A DNA stretch of 46,827 nucleotides from Streptomyces lunaelactis (GTDB taxonomy: Bacteria; Actinomycetota; Actinomycetes; Streptomycetales; Streptomycetaceae). The notes beneath the pieces were generated by a model. That model was not told the origin of the DNA and did no database searches. It was given only the letters and a program-made list of their open reading frames with translations. The DNA lies in contig NZ_CP026306.1 of NCBI RefSeq assembly GCF_003054555.1, forward strand, positions 1 to 46,827, written 5' to 3'. Of this stretch, positions 38,300 to 46,023 are shown one piece after another (the stretch's first letter is position 1; each line of letters opens with the position of its first letter). Made by a program: the position numbers and the translations under genes.

Positions 38300-39741
38300 T
38301 GAGCGAGGCAACCACCTACCGCGGCCGCGAGCAGATGGACGCGGTCAAGGCCAAGGCGGCACAGGCTGAGGCCGCCGCCACGTCCCGCCGCACCAACGCG
38401 CTCACCTCGATCGAGATCGAGGAGGCGCGCGAGAAGGCCGCCGAGCGCAAGGACCTGCGCGCGCAGGCGGCGAAGACCAAGAAGCAGGAAGAGAAGGCGA
38501 AGCGCCGCGAGAAGGCGGCCGTCGCCCGCAAGGCCCGCAACGAGCGGATCGCCGCGGCGATCGGGCAGCCCCTGCCGTGGGTGATGACGGTGGTGATCAC
38601 CTCGATCGCCTTCGCGTTCCCCGGGCAGTTCTCGGCGGTGGTCGGCCTCGGCGTCTTCTGGATCCTGGCGCTGATGGTCCCGGTGTTCATCGAGGGCGCG
38701 ACGTGGGCCATGGCCTGGCTGCGCAAGTGGGCAGTCGCCAACAACAAGCCCGCCAAGCTCTACATGGTCATGACGTGGCTGTTCGCGTCGGTCGCGGCCG
38801 GGCTGAACGCCTGGCACCACCTGGACAAGCCGCAGCTCGCGGTCGTCTTCGCCGCCAGCTCGCTGTTCGGCGTCGCGGTCTTCGAGATCTACATGCACTC
38901 GCAGCAGCACGCAGCCGGCGGCCGCGACGCCGCCGACATCAAGCTCGCGCTGCAGCGTCGGATCCGGCACCCGAGGGTCTCGCGCCGGGCATCGTGGCTG
39001 CGGACGGCGACGATCCCCGCGTTGAACGAGAGCGAGGCGTGGGCCATCGCGTGGCGGCAGGTGCGCGGCACCGAGCCGGGGCTGACGAAGCGGACGCTCA
39101 AGCGGCACAACAAGCTCGCCGAGAAGGTCGCCGAGCACGCGGAGAAGGCGTGCGAGCCGAGGCTGACCGCGTCGCTGGATCTGTTCTCGGCGCCGCTGGA
39201 GCCGGTCCGCGAGGTGCCCGCCGACAAGGTGTGGGCGATCGACCCGCAGGCCATCGCGCGGATCTTCGCGGACCCCGCGAACGCTAGCCGTGAGGCCCGC
39301 GCGAAGGCGTCCGCGAAAGAGATCAATTCGGCTAGCGACAAGGCCGACGGAAAGCCCGCGCAGGCCGCGCAGGAGCCCCGCACGCTCGCCGCGAAGCCGC
39401 AGGTCAAGCCCAACAACCCCCCGGCCGCGCGAGGTCGGGAGAAGGGCATCCAGGACGGTTCCGCGAACCAGGCGCGCGCGGCCCGCACGCTCGCTGCGGA
39501 GACCGCCCGCGCGGCCACTCCGGAGCAGGCCGAGGCCGAGAAGAAGGCGGCCCGCGAGTGGGTTGCCGAGCAGCTGCGCGCGGGCCGCGAGGTCGGCTGG
39601 CGCGACGTGCAGCGGTACTTCGAGAAGGAGGTCCCCGAGCTCCGGCAGCGGATGGTGCGTGGGGAGACCTGGTGCCGTACGCGCATCAAGGAGGCCGAGG
39701 CCGAGCACGGCGGTGACAAGCCGCTGCAGCTGGTCGGCTGA
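38299..39741 (+). CDS. DUF2637/SpdB-like membrane protein
   Basis: A 480-aa protein. Residues 15-90 are a highly charged Lys/Ala/Glu coiled coil. Four transmembrane helices follow at about 95-112, 116-134, 154-172 and 180-198 (VMTVVITSIAFAFPG; GLGVFWILALMVPVFIEGA; YMVMTWLFASVAAGLNAWHH; LAVVFAASSLFGVAVFEIYM); the PVFIEG and N-x-WHH spots match the DUF2637 pattern of SpdB-type proteins. The long cytoplasmic C-terminus is basic and disordered, with a final HTH-like segment (GREVGWRDVQRYFEKEVPEL). SpdB2 of pSVH1 forms pores and binds DNA, and this layout suits that role. Coupled to neighbours on both sides. Confidence 0.78.
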   Translation: MSEATTYRGREQMDAVKAKAAQAEAAATSRRTNALTSIEIEEAREKAAERKDLRAQAAKTKKQEEKAKRREKAAVARKARNERIAAAIGQPLPWVMTVVITSIAFAFPGQFSAVVGLGVFWILALMVPVFIEGATWAMAWLRKWAVANNKPAKLYMVMTWLFASVAAGLNAWHHLDKPQLAVVFAASSLFGVAVFEIYMHSQQHAAGGRDAADIKLALQRRIRHPRVSRRASWLRTATIPALNESEAWAIAWRQVRGTEPGLTKRTLKRHNKLAEKVAEHAEKACEPRLTASLDLFSAPLEPVREVPADKVWAIDPQAIARIFADPANASREARAKASAKEINSASDKADGKPAQAAQEPRTLAAKPQVKPNNPPAARGREKGIQDGSANQARAARTLAAETARAATPEQAEAEKKAAREWVAEQLRAGREVGWRDVQRYFEKEVPELRQRMVRGETWCRTRIKEAEAEHGGDKPLQLVG

Positions 39742-40109
39742 TGGGCGCGGTACGCAAGTTCTGGGACCCCGAGGGGGAGCGCTTCGGCCTGCCGACGTGG
39801 CCCTGGAAGTGGGCGCCCGCGCACTACAAAACGCGTGACCAGCTGGTCGCGATGGGGCTTCGGCCCCATCAGCCGATCGCCGCTCAGGTGATGTGGGACA
39901 GCAAGCGCGGCGTGCGCCGCGCGTACCTGTTCGACGTCGCCCTGGCGGGCCCGCCCAAGGCCCGGTCCGCCGCACAGGTCGCCTCGCTCGAGGCGGCCCG
40001 CCGCAAGCGCCGCATCTGCCCGACCTGCGGCCACGAGCAGCCGTACTACCTGTCCACCGCGCTCAAGGAGTGCACGACGTGCGCGGACGGCCTCGCGGCC
40101 GCCGCCTGA
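39741..40109 (+). CDS. RRQRL-type zinc-binding protein
   Basis: A 122-aa protein that I recognise as the small zinc protein regularly found beside spd and tra genes and often annotated as RRQRL motif-containing. Features: [20 protein letters not shown], then [18 protein letters not shown], a strand [12 protein letters not shown], and a zinc knuckle C93-PTC96...C110-TTC113 flanked by RRKRR. ATG overlaps the previous stop. It is probably a nucleic-acid-binding accessory factor of transfer; no biochemistry is known to me. Confidence 0.75.
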   Translation: MGAVRKFWDPEGERFGLPTWPWKWAPAHYKTRDQLVAMGLRPHQPIAAQVMWDSKRGVRRAYLFDVALAGPPKARSAAQVASLEAARRKRRICPTCGHEQPYYLSTALKECTTCADGLAAAA

Positions 40110-40121
40110 ACCATCCCGACC

Positions 40122-40240
40122 GCGGGCTCCCGGCACTCACTGCCAGGCGGGGGCCGGGAGCCCGCACCCAAGCCGTACGCACCGACCACCCTTCGCGCGG
40201 ACCCCGGCACTCACTGCCAGGCGGGGACCGGGGTCCGCGC
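40122..40240 (+). promoter_or_regulatory. Two hairpins with different stems and the same loop
   Basis: Hairpin 1: arms 40122-40134 with 40153-40165. Hairpin 2: arms 40195-40207 with 40228-40240. Each has 13 perfect base pairs, but the stem sequences differ, while the 19-nt run CACTCACTGCCAGGCGGGG (40134-40152 and 40208-40226) is identical. Conserved loop with compensated stems points to an RNA element read by a protein or an antisense RNA. It lies in the leader of the translocase gene and ends 28 bp before its ATG. Confidence 0.7.
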
Positions 40241-40267
40241 TCACCTCGCACAGGAGGCAGGACCAGC

Positions 40268-42832
40268 ATGACTGAGATCGACGAGCGCCCGGCCACGACC
40301 GGCCAGGCCCACAACAAGGTGACGGAGGCGGTCGAGCTGGTCGTCTCCACCCAGTTCGGCTCCACCTCGATGCTGCAGCGCAAGCTGCGCATCGGGTTCG
40401 CCGAGGCGACCGCGCTGATGGAGGCGCTGTTCCAGCTGAACGTCGTCGGCCCCTCCGACGGGTCCAAGGCCCGCGAGGTCCTGGTGAAGACCTGGGACCT
40501 CCCCGACCTCCTGGACCGCCTCGCCGCCAACCCGCCGGCCCCGGTCCACGCCGCCTCCGGCGGCGACGACAACAAGGTCGTCACCCTCGCCGAGTACCGC
40601 ACGGCGGCCGACCCCGAGGCGGCCGCCACCATCCCCGCCGTCGACTTCAGCAAGCCGGACGTCTACGACCAGGAGGCCGACGAGGACCTGGTCGACGACG
40701 ACGAGGACGACGACGAGGTCCTGGTCGACGAGGACGACGAGGCGCCGGCCCCGGCGGCGGAGGACTGGGAGCCGAACTTCCGGGAGCGGCTGCGCGAGCT
40801 GCCGCAGATCCCGGCCACCTTCCGCTCGAAGGCCGCGTTCGCGCAGTCGGTGCGCGATCTCGGCAACGACGCCAAGCACGGCGTCTTCCACGCGGTGAGC
40901 CACTCGCCGAAGTACGCCGGGCGCGAGGTCAAGCGGGCCGCGAAGTTCTACGGGCGCGGGGTCGGCCACACCGCCCAGTGGATCTACTCCCGGGAACACA
41001 AGCTGCTGGTCCAGCAGGCGTGGGCGGCGAAGCAGAAGAACGCCGCGCTGATCATGTCGACCACCAAGGCCATGTACAAGGAGCGCACCCGCCGCACGCT
41101 CAAGGCATCGGGCCTGGCCCTGGCGGCCGCGGTTGTGACCGCGATCGAGTTCGGCGCGATCTGGTACTTCAGCCCGGAGTGGATGCGGCCCTTCGCCTGG
41201 GGCCCGGCCCTGGCGGTGGTGACCACCCTGGTCGGCATCGGCGCGGTCGCCGAGCGCGTCCGCACCCGGGTCACGCCGGTCGAGGGCGAGGCGTACGAGG
41301 CGGAGACCTCCGACGACGAGCCGTTCCCGATCAGTGACGCCCGCTCGCGGGCCGAGGCCGTCGACTGCGTGCGCCGCACGCTCGCCTCCAAGGGCATCAA
41401 CGTCGGCGCGGTGCTCAAGCCGCACCGGCACAAGTGGGGCTGGGAGGTGACGGTCCGGCAGAAGTCGGGGACGCCCGCCGAGCTGGTGGCACAGGCCCCC
41501 AACATGGAGACGCCCCTCGGTCTCGGCGTCGACCGGCTCCTGGTCCAGCCGCACAAGGAGCTGCGGTCCGACTCCACCCTGCGCCTGGTGATGACCAACC
41601 CGTTCTCCGGGATGGGCGAGCTGGAGAAGGTGAAGCCCGGCTCGCTGACCATCACCGAGCCGCTGCTGATCGCCCGCCGCATGGACGCCCAGCCGTTCCT
41701 GCTGCCCGCGCTCGGCAGTCACGTCCTGGTCGTCGGCGGCCCCGGTTCCGGAAAGTCGATGCTGCTGCGTGCGATCGGCTCCCGGATCTCGGACTGCTAC
41801 GACGCGCAGCTGTGGGACGTCGACCCGGTCGGCCCCGGCCTGGACGCCCTCGGACCGGCCGTCGCCCGAAAGGCCCGCAGCGAAAAGGCAATCGAGGCGC
41901 TGCTGGAAGACGCGCTGAAAATCGCAAAGGCCCGCGCGACGAACATTCTGGCCTGGGGCCACGGCGACAACTGGCAGCCCTCCGCCAAGGAGCCCGGCCT
42001 GGTCGTGATGCTCGATGAGTACAAGTCCCTTTCCGCATACGCGAAGGAACTGGTCATCGAGATTTTCGGGGTCGGCCGGAAATCCCGCGTCACCGTCATC
42101 ATCGGCTCGCTGTACGGAACGTCCGACGCGATCGGCGAGGCCGTCGCCACGGCGGTCGCGGTCCGCATCATGCTGCCGAGCCGTCACAAGGACATCGAGC
42201 TGGTCTTCGGGGCCGGCGCGGGCGCGCAGGGCTGGCGTCCCGACCGGCTGCACCCGCTGGTGGAGGGCGAGGACCCGAACAAGTCCGACGTCGGCTGCTG
42301 CTACATCATGGGCGGCGGCTCGAAGGAGCCGCTGATCTACCGCAGTTACCCGCTGGCCCCGAAGGTGGCCTACGCCCGCGGGGTGGCCCGCGCCGAGGTC
42401 GGGCTTCCGCAGCTGGACCGCCGCACGCTCGCCGCGGCCGGGGTCAAGGCACCGGAGCTGCCCAAGGTCGCCGACGTTCCGGCGCCCGAGGTCGAGGAGG
42501 AGGCGCAGGCCCTGGCCGACCCCCAGCTCGATCTGCTGATGGACGCGCTGGACGGCATCGACGCGGTCGGCGCGGCCAACAAGCAGGGGCAGGGCCGGGT
42601 CCACCTGGACACCCTCGCCACCTGGATGGCGGCGGAGTACCCGGACGTGTACGGCGACTGGGACCAGGCCCGCCTGTCCAAGGAGCTCAAGGCGGCGGGG
42701 GTCAAGGTCTCCGGCTCGGTCCGGGTCGGAGACCAGGGCCCGCGCACCGGCGTGAAGGGCGAGGAGATCGCCGAACTGATCAAGGAGTCCCAGGACGCGG
42801 CGGAGGCCGTCTCCGAGGGCGAGAGCTCCTGA
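40268..42832 (+). CDS. TraB/FtsK-like DNA translocase with N-terminal gamma domain
   Basis: An 854-aa membrane ATPase, the key transfer protein. Residues 17-75 ([40 protein letters not shown], then [13 protein letters not shown]) are an FtsK gamma-type winged helix, which in FtsK and TraB stands at the C-terminus. A very acidic linker (about 130-165) follows, then two membrane helices (about 280-325), and a motor domain with Walker A G490-GPGSGKS497 and Walker B LVVMLDEY (about 576-583). A further winged-helix-like segment lies at about 775-840 ([30 protein letters not shown]). TraB proteins pump double-stranded DNA between hyphae after binding 8-bp repeats at clt. AGGAGG precedes the ATG. 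A repeat cluster follows directly. Confidence 0.9.
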   Translation: MTEIDERPATTGQAHNKVTEAVELVVSTQFGSTSMLQRKLRIGFAEATALMEALFQLNVVGPSDGSKAREVLVKTWDLPDLLDRLAANPPAPVHAASGGDDNKVVTLAEYRTAADPEAAATIPAVDFSKPDVYDQEADEDLVDDDEDDDEVLVDEDDEAPAPAAEDWEPNFRERLRELPQIPATFRSKAAFAQSVRDLGNDAKHGVFHAVSHSPKYAGREVKRAAKFYGRGVGHTAQWIYSREHKLLVQQAWAAKQKNAALIMSTTKAMYKERTRRTLKASGLALAAAVVTAIEFGAIWYFSPEWMRPFAWGPALAVVTTLVGIGAVAERVRTRVTPVEGEAYEAETSDDEPFPISDARSRAEAVDCVRRTLASKGINVGAVLKPHRHKWGWEVTVRQKSGTPAELVAQAPNMETPLGLGVDRLLVQPHKELRSDSTLRLVMTNPFSGMGELEKVKPGSLTITEPLLIARRMDAQPFLLPALGSHVLVVGGPGSGKSMLLRAIGSRISDCYDAQLWDVDPVGPGLDALGPAVARKARSEKAIEALLEDALKIAKARATNILAWGHGDNWQPSAKEPGLVVMLDEYKSLSAYAKELVIEIFGVGRKSRVTVIIGSLYGTSDAIGEAVATAVAVRIMLPSRHKDIELVFGAGAGAQGWRPDRLHPLVEGEDPNKSDVGCCYIMGGGSKEPLIYRSYPLAPKVAYARGVARAEVGLPQLDRRTLAAAGVKAPELPKVADVPAPEVEEEAQALADPQLDLLMDALDGIDAVGAANKQGQGRVHLDTLATWMAAEYPDVYGDWDQARLSKELKAAGVKVSGSVRVGDQGPRTGVKGEEIAELIKESQDAAEAVSEGESS

Positions 42833-42839
42833 TCTGGCT

Positions 42840-42989
42840 GTAGAGCCGCAGGTCAGCGGCCTCTACGTACCGCTCTACACCCTGCTCTCGCCTCTCCCCT
42901 GCTCTACGTAGAGCAGGGGAGAGAGCACCGTAGAGACCCCCGTAGAGGCCGCTGACCTGCGCAAACGCCGCTGTAGAGCGGCTGTAGAG
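42840..42989. repeat. GTAGAG repeat cluster and palindromes, candidate clt
   Basis: Nine copies of GTAGAG/CTCTAC in 150 bp: plus orientation at 42840, 42908, 42930, 42942, 42973 and 42984; minus at 42861, 42873 and 42902. A perfect 21-bp inverted repeat (42847-42867 with 42941-42961) encloses a loopless 32-bp palindrome (42892-42923). It starts 8 bp after the translocase gene, where the TraB recognition locus clt is expected. Known clt loci consist of clustered 8-bp repeats. Confidence 0.7.
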
Positions 42990-43054
42990 CGTCCGAGAGG
43001 CCCGAAAGGCCCGGAATGCTCCCCAACTCCCCGTGATCTTGAAGGAGGCCCGTG

Positions 43055-43834
43055 ATGGGCGACGTCAGCACCGCCCGAGCCCGTACGGCCCCGGCCGCGA
43101 AGAAGACGGCGGTCAAGAAGTCGGCGGCACCCAGGACCGCCGCGACGAAGGCGGTCCCGGCCGCCAGGGCGCCCCGGAAGGCGGCGGCCCGCAAGACCAC
43201 CGCCCCGAAGCCGGACCCGGCCCCGACCGAGGCGACCGCGCTCGCCGAGGCGATCACCGCCCGCCAGCAGCAGCCCGGCTTCGACGCCGAGCAGCTGCTC
43301 GCCAACTCCGCCCCCGCCGCCCCGGCCAAGGCGGCACCCCGGAAGGCGGCCGCCAGGAAGGCCACCGCCGTCAAGAAGGTGCCCGCCGCCCCGGCCGCGA
43401 AGAAGACGCCCGCGAAGAAGGCGGCGCCGAGGAAGAAGACGGCGAAGAAGCCGGTCCGCACCTCGGCGGCGAAGGCCGGCACCAGCCGGGCCAAGAAGTT
43501 CAGCCAGCGCGTGAAGTACGCCCGGAAGCACCCGTTCACCGCCACCCTCGCCGTGCTCCTGGTCGTCACGACCGTCGCCTGGCGAGGCACGAAGGCCGGC
43601 GGCCGTCTGCTGAAGTCCGGCGTCACCAAGGCGCGGGCGAAGGGCGAGGACGACCGCCTCAACCGCCGCGCGACGAAGAAGGCCGCCGAGGCCACCGCCG
43701 CCGGTCACAAGGGCTGCCCGGCCTGCAAGGGCACCGGCGTCCTGCCCAAGCACAACGCGGACGGCACGTGGGCCGGATCCATCCGCTGCACGAAGTCCGC
43801 CGCCCGCCGCGCCACCGCCCGCAGCAGCGCCTGA
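43055..43834 (+). CDS. Histone H1-like Lys/Ala/Pro protein with membrane helix and zinc knuckle
   Basis: A 259-aa very basic protein. Residues 8-150 are mostly K-A-P-R repeats (APAAKKTAVKKSAAPRTAAT; KKTPAKKAAPRKKTAKKP), as in bacterial H1-like proteins and the tails of actinobacterial HU. Within them is a short acidic helix (TEATALAEAITARQQQ). Residues about 162-178 (FTATLAVLLVVTTVAW) make one transmembrane helix, followed by a basic tail with CPACKGTG...C, a DnaJ-type half knuckle. A DNA-condensing tail tethered to the membrane next to the translocase would suit transfer or DNA entry. AAGGAGG stands 6 nt before the ATG at 43055. Confidence 0.75.
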   Translation: MGDVSTARARTAPAAKKTAVKKSAAPRTAATKAVPAARAPRKAAARKTTAPKPDPAPTEATALAEAITARQQQPGFDAEQLLANSAPAAPAKAAPRKAAARKATAVKKVPAAPAAKKTPAKKAAPRKKTAKKPVRTSAAKAGTSRAKKFSQRVKYARKHPFTATLAVLLVVTTVAWRGTKAGGRLLKSGVTKARAKGEDDRLNRRATKKAAEATAAGHKGCPACKGTGVLPKHNADGTWAGSIRCTKSAARRATARSSA

Positions 43835-43847
43835 CCAGGGAGACCGC

Positions 43848-44126
43848 GTGCCGCTCATACCCGTGACCTGCGTGACCGTCGCCTGCGACGTGTGCCCGCT
43901 GAAGTACGAACCCGAGGACTACAGCGTCCACTTCGAGGACGCGGACCAGGCCCGCGAGATGGTCCGGGACTGCGGGTGGCTGATCACCACCGAGGGCCGG
44001 GTGATCTGCGACGCCGACGACGCCGAGCACCGCCAGGCCGTCGACGACCTGCTGCCCGCCCCGCCGGAATCGCAGGTGCCCGGTCAGCTCGCCCTCGGCG
44101 AGAGCCGGCCGGACGAGGGGCGCTGA
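43848..44126 (+). CDS. Small cysteine-containing protein, 92 aa
   Basis: GTG with AGGGAGA 4 nt upstream. The product has VTCVTVACDVCPLKYEPED (C-x4-C-x2-C), then YSVHFEDADQAREMVRDCGW and LITTEGRVICDADD, so four or five cysteines could hold one zinc in a compact beta-alpha-beta unit. The C-terminal third is disordered. It resembles a class of small streptomycete proteins that I cannot name. It is in the accessory part of the transfer operon. Confidence 0.65.
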   Translation: MPLIPVTCVTVACDVCPLKYEPEDYSVHFEDADQAREMVRDCGWLITTEGRVICDADDAEHRQAVDDLLPAPPESQVPGQLALGESRPDEGR

Positions 44127-44127
44127 C

Positions 44128-44985
44128 ATGGAGGACTGGAGCCCCGACAACCCGTTCGGCGCGATCACCCCGTACTGGCTGCAGGTCGAGGGCAAGTGGC
44201 GCCTGGCCGACGTCCTCGGACCGTTCCTCGGCGAGTACGTGACCTGCCCGTTCTGCGAGAACCAGAAGGGGTTCATCTTCGAGACGGATTCCACCCGGCT
44301 CGGCGAGATGGCCGACATCACCTGCGCGCCGCCGTGCGGCAGGAAGTTCCAGATCCTGGAGATCACCGGCTACGACCTGCGGCAGCGCCTGGCGTTCCTC
44401 GCGGGCGAGGAGACCGACCCGGCCTGGACGGCCAAGGTCCTCGCCGAGGACCCCGACCGGGCCAGCGGCCCGCTGCCGCCGGCCCCGGACGAGCTCGCCG
44501 AACCGCCCGCCGAGCCGAAGGCCGCCCCGGCCGCCGCAGGAACGGCGGAGCCGAAGGCCCCGCGGCTGCGGACCGAGCGCCGCTCGCGCCGCAGCCGCCG
44601 GGAGGACCCGGCAGCCCCGGCCGGTCCCGGCACCCGGGTCTACCGCGACGACGCGGCGGTCAACACCGGCCGGAACAACGGGCGGGTGACCACGACCACC
44701 GTCGTGGCCAGCGGCAACAACCAGCAGATCAACGTCCGCAGCGACTCCCGGGGAAGCCGCGTCACCGCCGACGGCAGGCCGGTCCCCGAGGGCGGCAAGG
44801 TCCCGCGCAAGGTCGCGGCGAAAGCCGAGCGGGCCGTCCGTGACGCGCAGCGCCTTGTTCGTGAATCCGGCGGCCGCTCCCGCAGCACCGTCCAGGTCAG
44901 CGGTGAGAACAACAGCGTGATCACCAGTCACACCGACGGTGACCAGGTCCACATCACCCGTGACACCCGGAAGGAAAAGCCGTGA
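44128..44985 (+). CDS. Hypothetical zinc protein with Asn-rich beta tail
   Basis: A 285-aa protein; the ATG is 1 bp after the previous stop, with GAGGGG 8 nt upstream. Residues 38-66 hold a zinc ribbon-like VTCPFCENQKG..ITCAPPCGRKF. After a Pro/Ala-rich linker and an RRSRRSRR patch (about 115-165) comes a beta-type C-terminus with polar repeats (NTGRNNGRVTTTTVVASGNN, QQINVRSDSRGSRVT, and later VQVSGENNSVITSHTDGDQV), which recalls the N-G repeats of the DUF4097-like protein of operon A. The stop overlaps the next GTG. Unknown function. Confidence 0.65.
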   Translation: MEDWSPDNPFGAITPYWLQVEGKWRLADVLGPFLGEYVTCPFCENQKGFIFETDSTRLGEMADITCAPPCGRKFQILEITGYDLRQRLAFLAGEETDPAWTAKVLAEDPDRASGPLPPAPDELAEPPAEPKAAPAAAGTAEPKAPRLRTERRSRRSRREDPAAPAGPGTRVYRDDAAVNTGRNNGRVTTTTVVASGNNQQINVRSDSRGSRVTADGRPVPEGGKVPRKVAAKAERAVRDAQRLVRESGGRSRSTVQVSGENNSVITSHTDGDQVHITRDTRKEKP

Positions 44986-45173
44986 TCACCGTCTCCGCCG
45001 TCATCGTGTTCATCGCCGCCGAGGTCGGCCTGATCTGGAAAGGCGGGCTGAAGTTCTGGCACGCGGCGGTCTGCAACATCGCCGCCCTCTACCTCGCGGC
45101 CACATCCGCCGGGCCCACGTTCTACAACGGCCTGTCGAACGCCGCGCAGATGCTCTCCGAGATCCGCTTCTGA
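44982..45173 (+). CDS. Small two-helix membrane protein, 63 aa
   Basis: GTG overlapping the previous stop (GTGA). Two hydrophobic segments at about residues 3-19 (TVSAVIVFIAAEVGLIW) and 27-43 (HAAVCNIAALYLAATSA), then a polar end (NGLSNAAQMLSEIRF). It is likely a membrane subunit; it has the length and layout of small actinophage or plasmid membrane proteins, but no specific match. Confidence 0.68.
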   Translation: MITVSAVIVFIAAEVGLIWKGGLKFWHAAVCNIAALYLAATSAGPTFYNGLSNAAQMLSEIRF

Positions 45174-45226
45174 AATCCGTACCGCCTGCTCAACTCCCTT
45201 TCCCGCACTGGAAGGAGCGCCTTTTC

Positions 45227-45418
45227 GTGGGCGTCAAGTACGTGATAGTCGAGCCCGATCCGCCCGGCTGGTGGGCCCGCAACAAGTTCAAGACCGTCGT
45301 GGTCCTGGCCGTGGCCGCCGTGGTCTATCTGCAGGGCCGTGACAACGGCTCCGCCGACGGCCCGCAGCCGCGGCCCACCCCGTCGCCGTCGGCGAGCGTC
45401 AGCCGCACCCCGCAGTAG
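45227..45418 (+). CDS. Small single-helix membrane protein, 63 aa
   Basis: GTG with GGAAGGAG at 45211-45218. An N-terminal MGVKYVIVEPDPPGWWARNK, one transmembrane helix (about 22-38, FKTVVVLAVAAVVYLQ), then an outward-facing or disordered Ser/Pro tail (PTPSPSASVSRTPQ). The tail may lie outside the membrane. It may act with the two-helix protein encoded before it. Not recognised. Confidence 0.65.
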   Translation: MGVKYVIVEPDPPGWWARNKFKTVVVLAVAAVVYLQGRDNGSADGPQPRPTPSPSASVSRTPQ

Positions 45419-45525
45419 CCCGGCCGATCCCGCCGGCCCCGGAGCGCCTCTCACCGTTCCGGGACCTGGCGGGGACGCCCGGTCACCCCCGACCGGCCGC
45501 CCTTCGCCCGACGAAGGAGTACACC

Positions 45526-45903
45526 GTGTCCGTCTCCGACTTCCTCGCCCGCCTGCAGGGCAAGCGGGCCGCGTACGACACCACCGACGAAGTCATCCGG
45601 CTGCTGGACGAGCAGTACGAGCGCGTCCGTGACACCCAGTTCCCGGTCCACCTGCAGCGCGCCGCGCACCTGGAGGAGCTGCTCGCCTTCCAGCCCGGCC
45701 TGGTCGACGCCCGCGCCAAGGCCGCCGACCTCGCGCTGTACGCCGACGCGCTGGTCACCGCCGCCCGCAGCAACGGCCACGCCGAGCTCGCCGAGCGCCT
45801 GGTCGACGTCGTCGAGTCGCTGCACGGGGCCGTCGCCGAGCTCGCCGCCGCCACCCACGCCACCGTGCCCGTCCCGCAGGTTCCGCTCGCATACGCGGCC
45901 TGA
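45526..45903 (+). CDS. Helical hypothetical protein, 125 aa
   Basis: GTG with AAGGAG at 45514-45519. Entirely helical: SVSDFLARLQGKRAAYDTTD, VIRLLDEQYERVRDTQ, RAAHLEELLAFQPGLVDARA and a long AELAERLVDVVESLHGAVAE. No motif. It is the last gene of the transfer block and ends 17 bp before the promoter of operon A, without a clear terminator between, so some read-through into operon A is likely. Confidence 0.68.
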   Translation: MSVSDFLARLQGKRAAYDTTDEVIRLLDEQYERVRDTQFPVHLQRAAHLEELLAFQPGLVDARAKAADLALYADALVTAARSNGHAELAERLVDVVESLHGAVAELAAATHATVPVPQVPLAYAA

Positions 45904-45920
45904 CCTGCACCAACAAAAAA

Positions 45921-46023
45921 GCATCCCCGGAAGATGCCAAACGCTTGAAACGCATCCTTCAAGGATGCATTATGGAGGTGCGGGGGCCACCCAGCCCCCG
46001 CCCTCTCCGACCAAGGAGCAGCC
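45921..46023 (+). promoter_or_regulatory. Promoter, double operator and leader hairpin of operon A
   Basis: Dyads GCATC-N7-GATGC at 45921-45937 and 45952-45968, again 31 bp apart. -35 TTGAAA (45945-45950), 17-bp spacer filled by the second dyad, -10 CATTAT (45968-45973). The leader has the hairpin CGGGGGC-CACCCA-GCCCCCG (about 45981-46000), then AAGGAG (46013-46018) 5 nt before the TTG at 46024. Near-copy of 3950-4053. Confidence 0.82.

Noticed and set aside
38299..39741. GCTAGC words at 39283 and 39331 as further copies of the second palindrome
   Set aside because: Only the 6-bp core matches; the flanking TTTTC and GGAAATG halves are absent, and both lie in codons of the SpdB-like gene.
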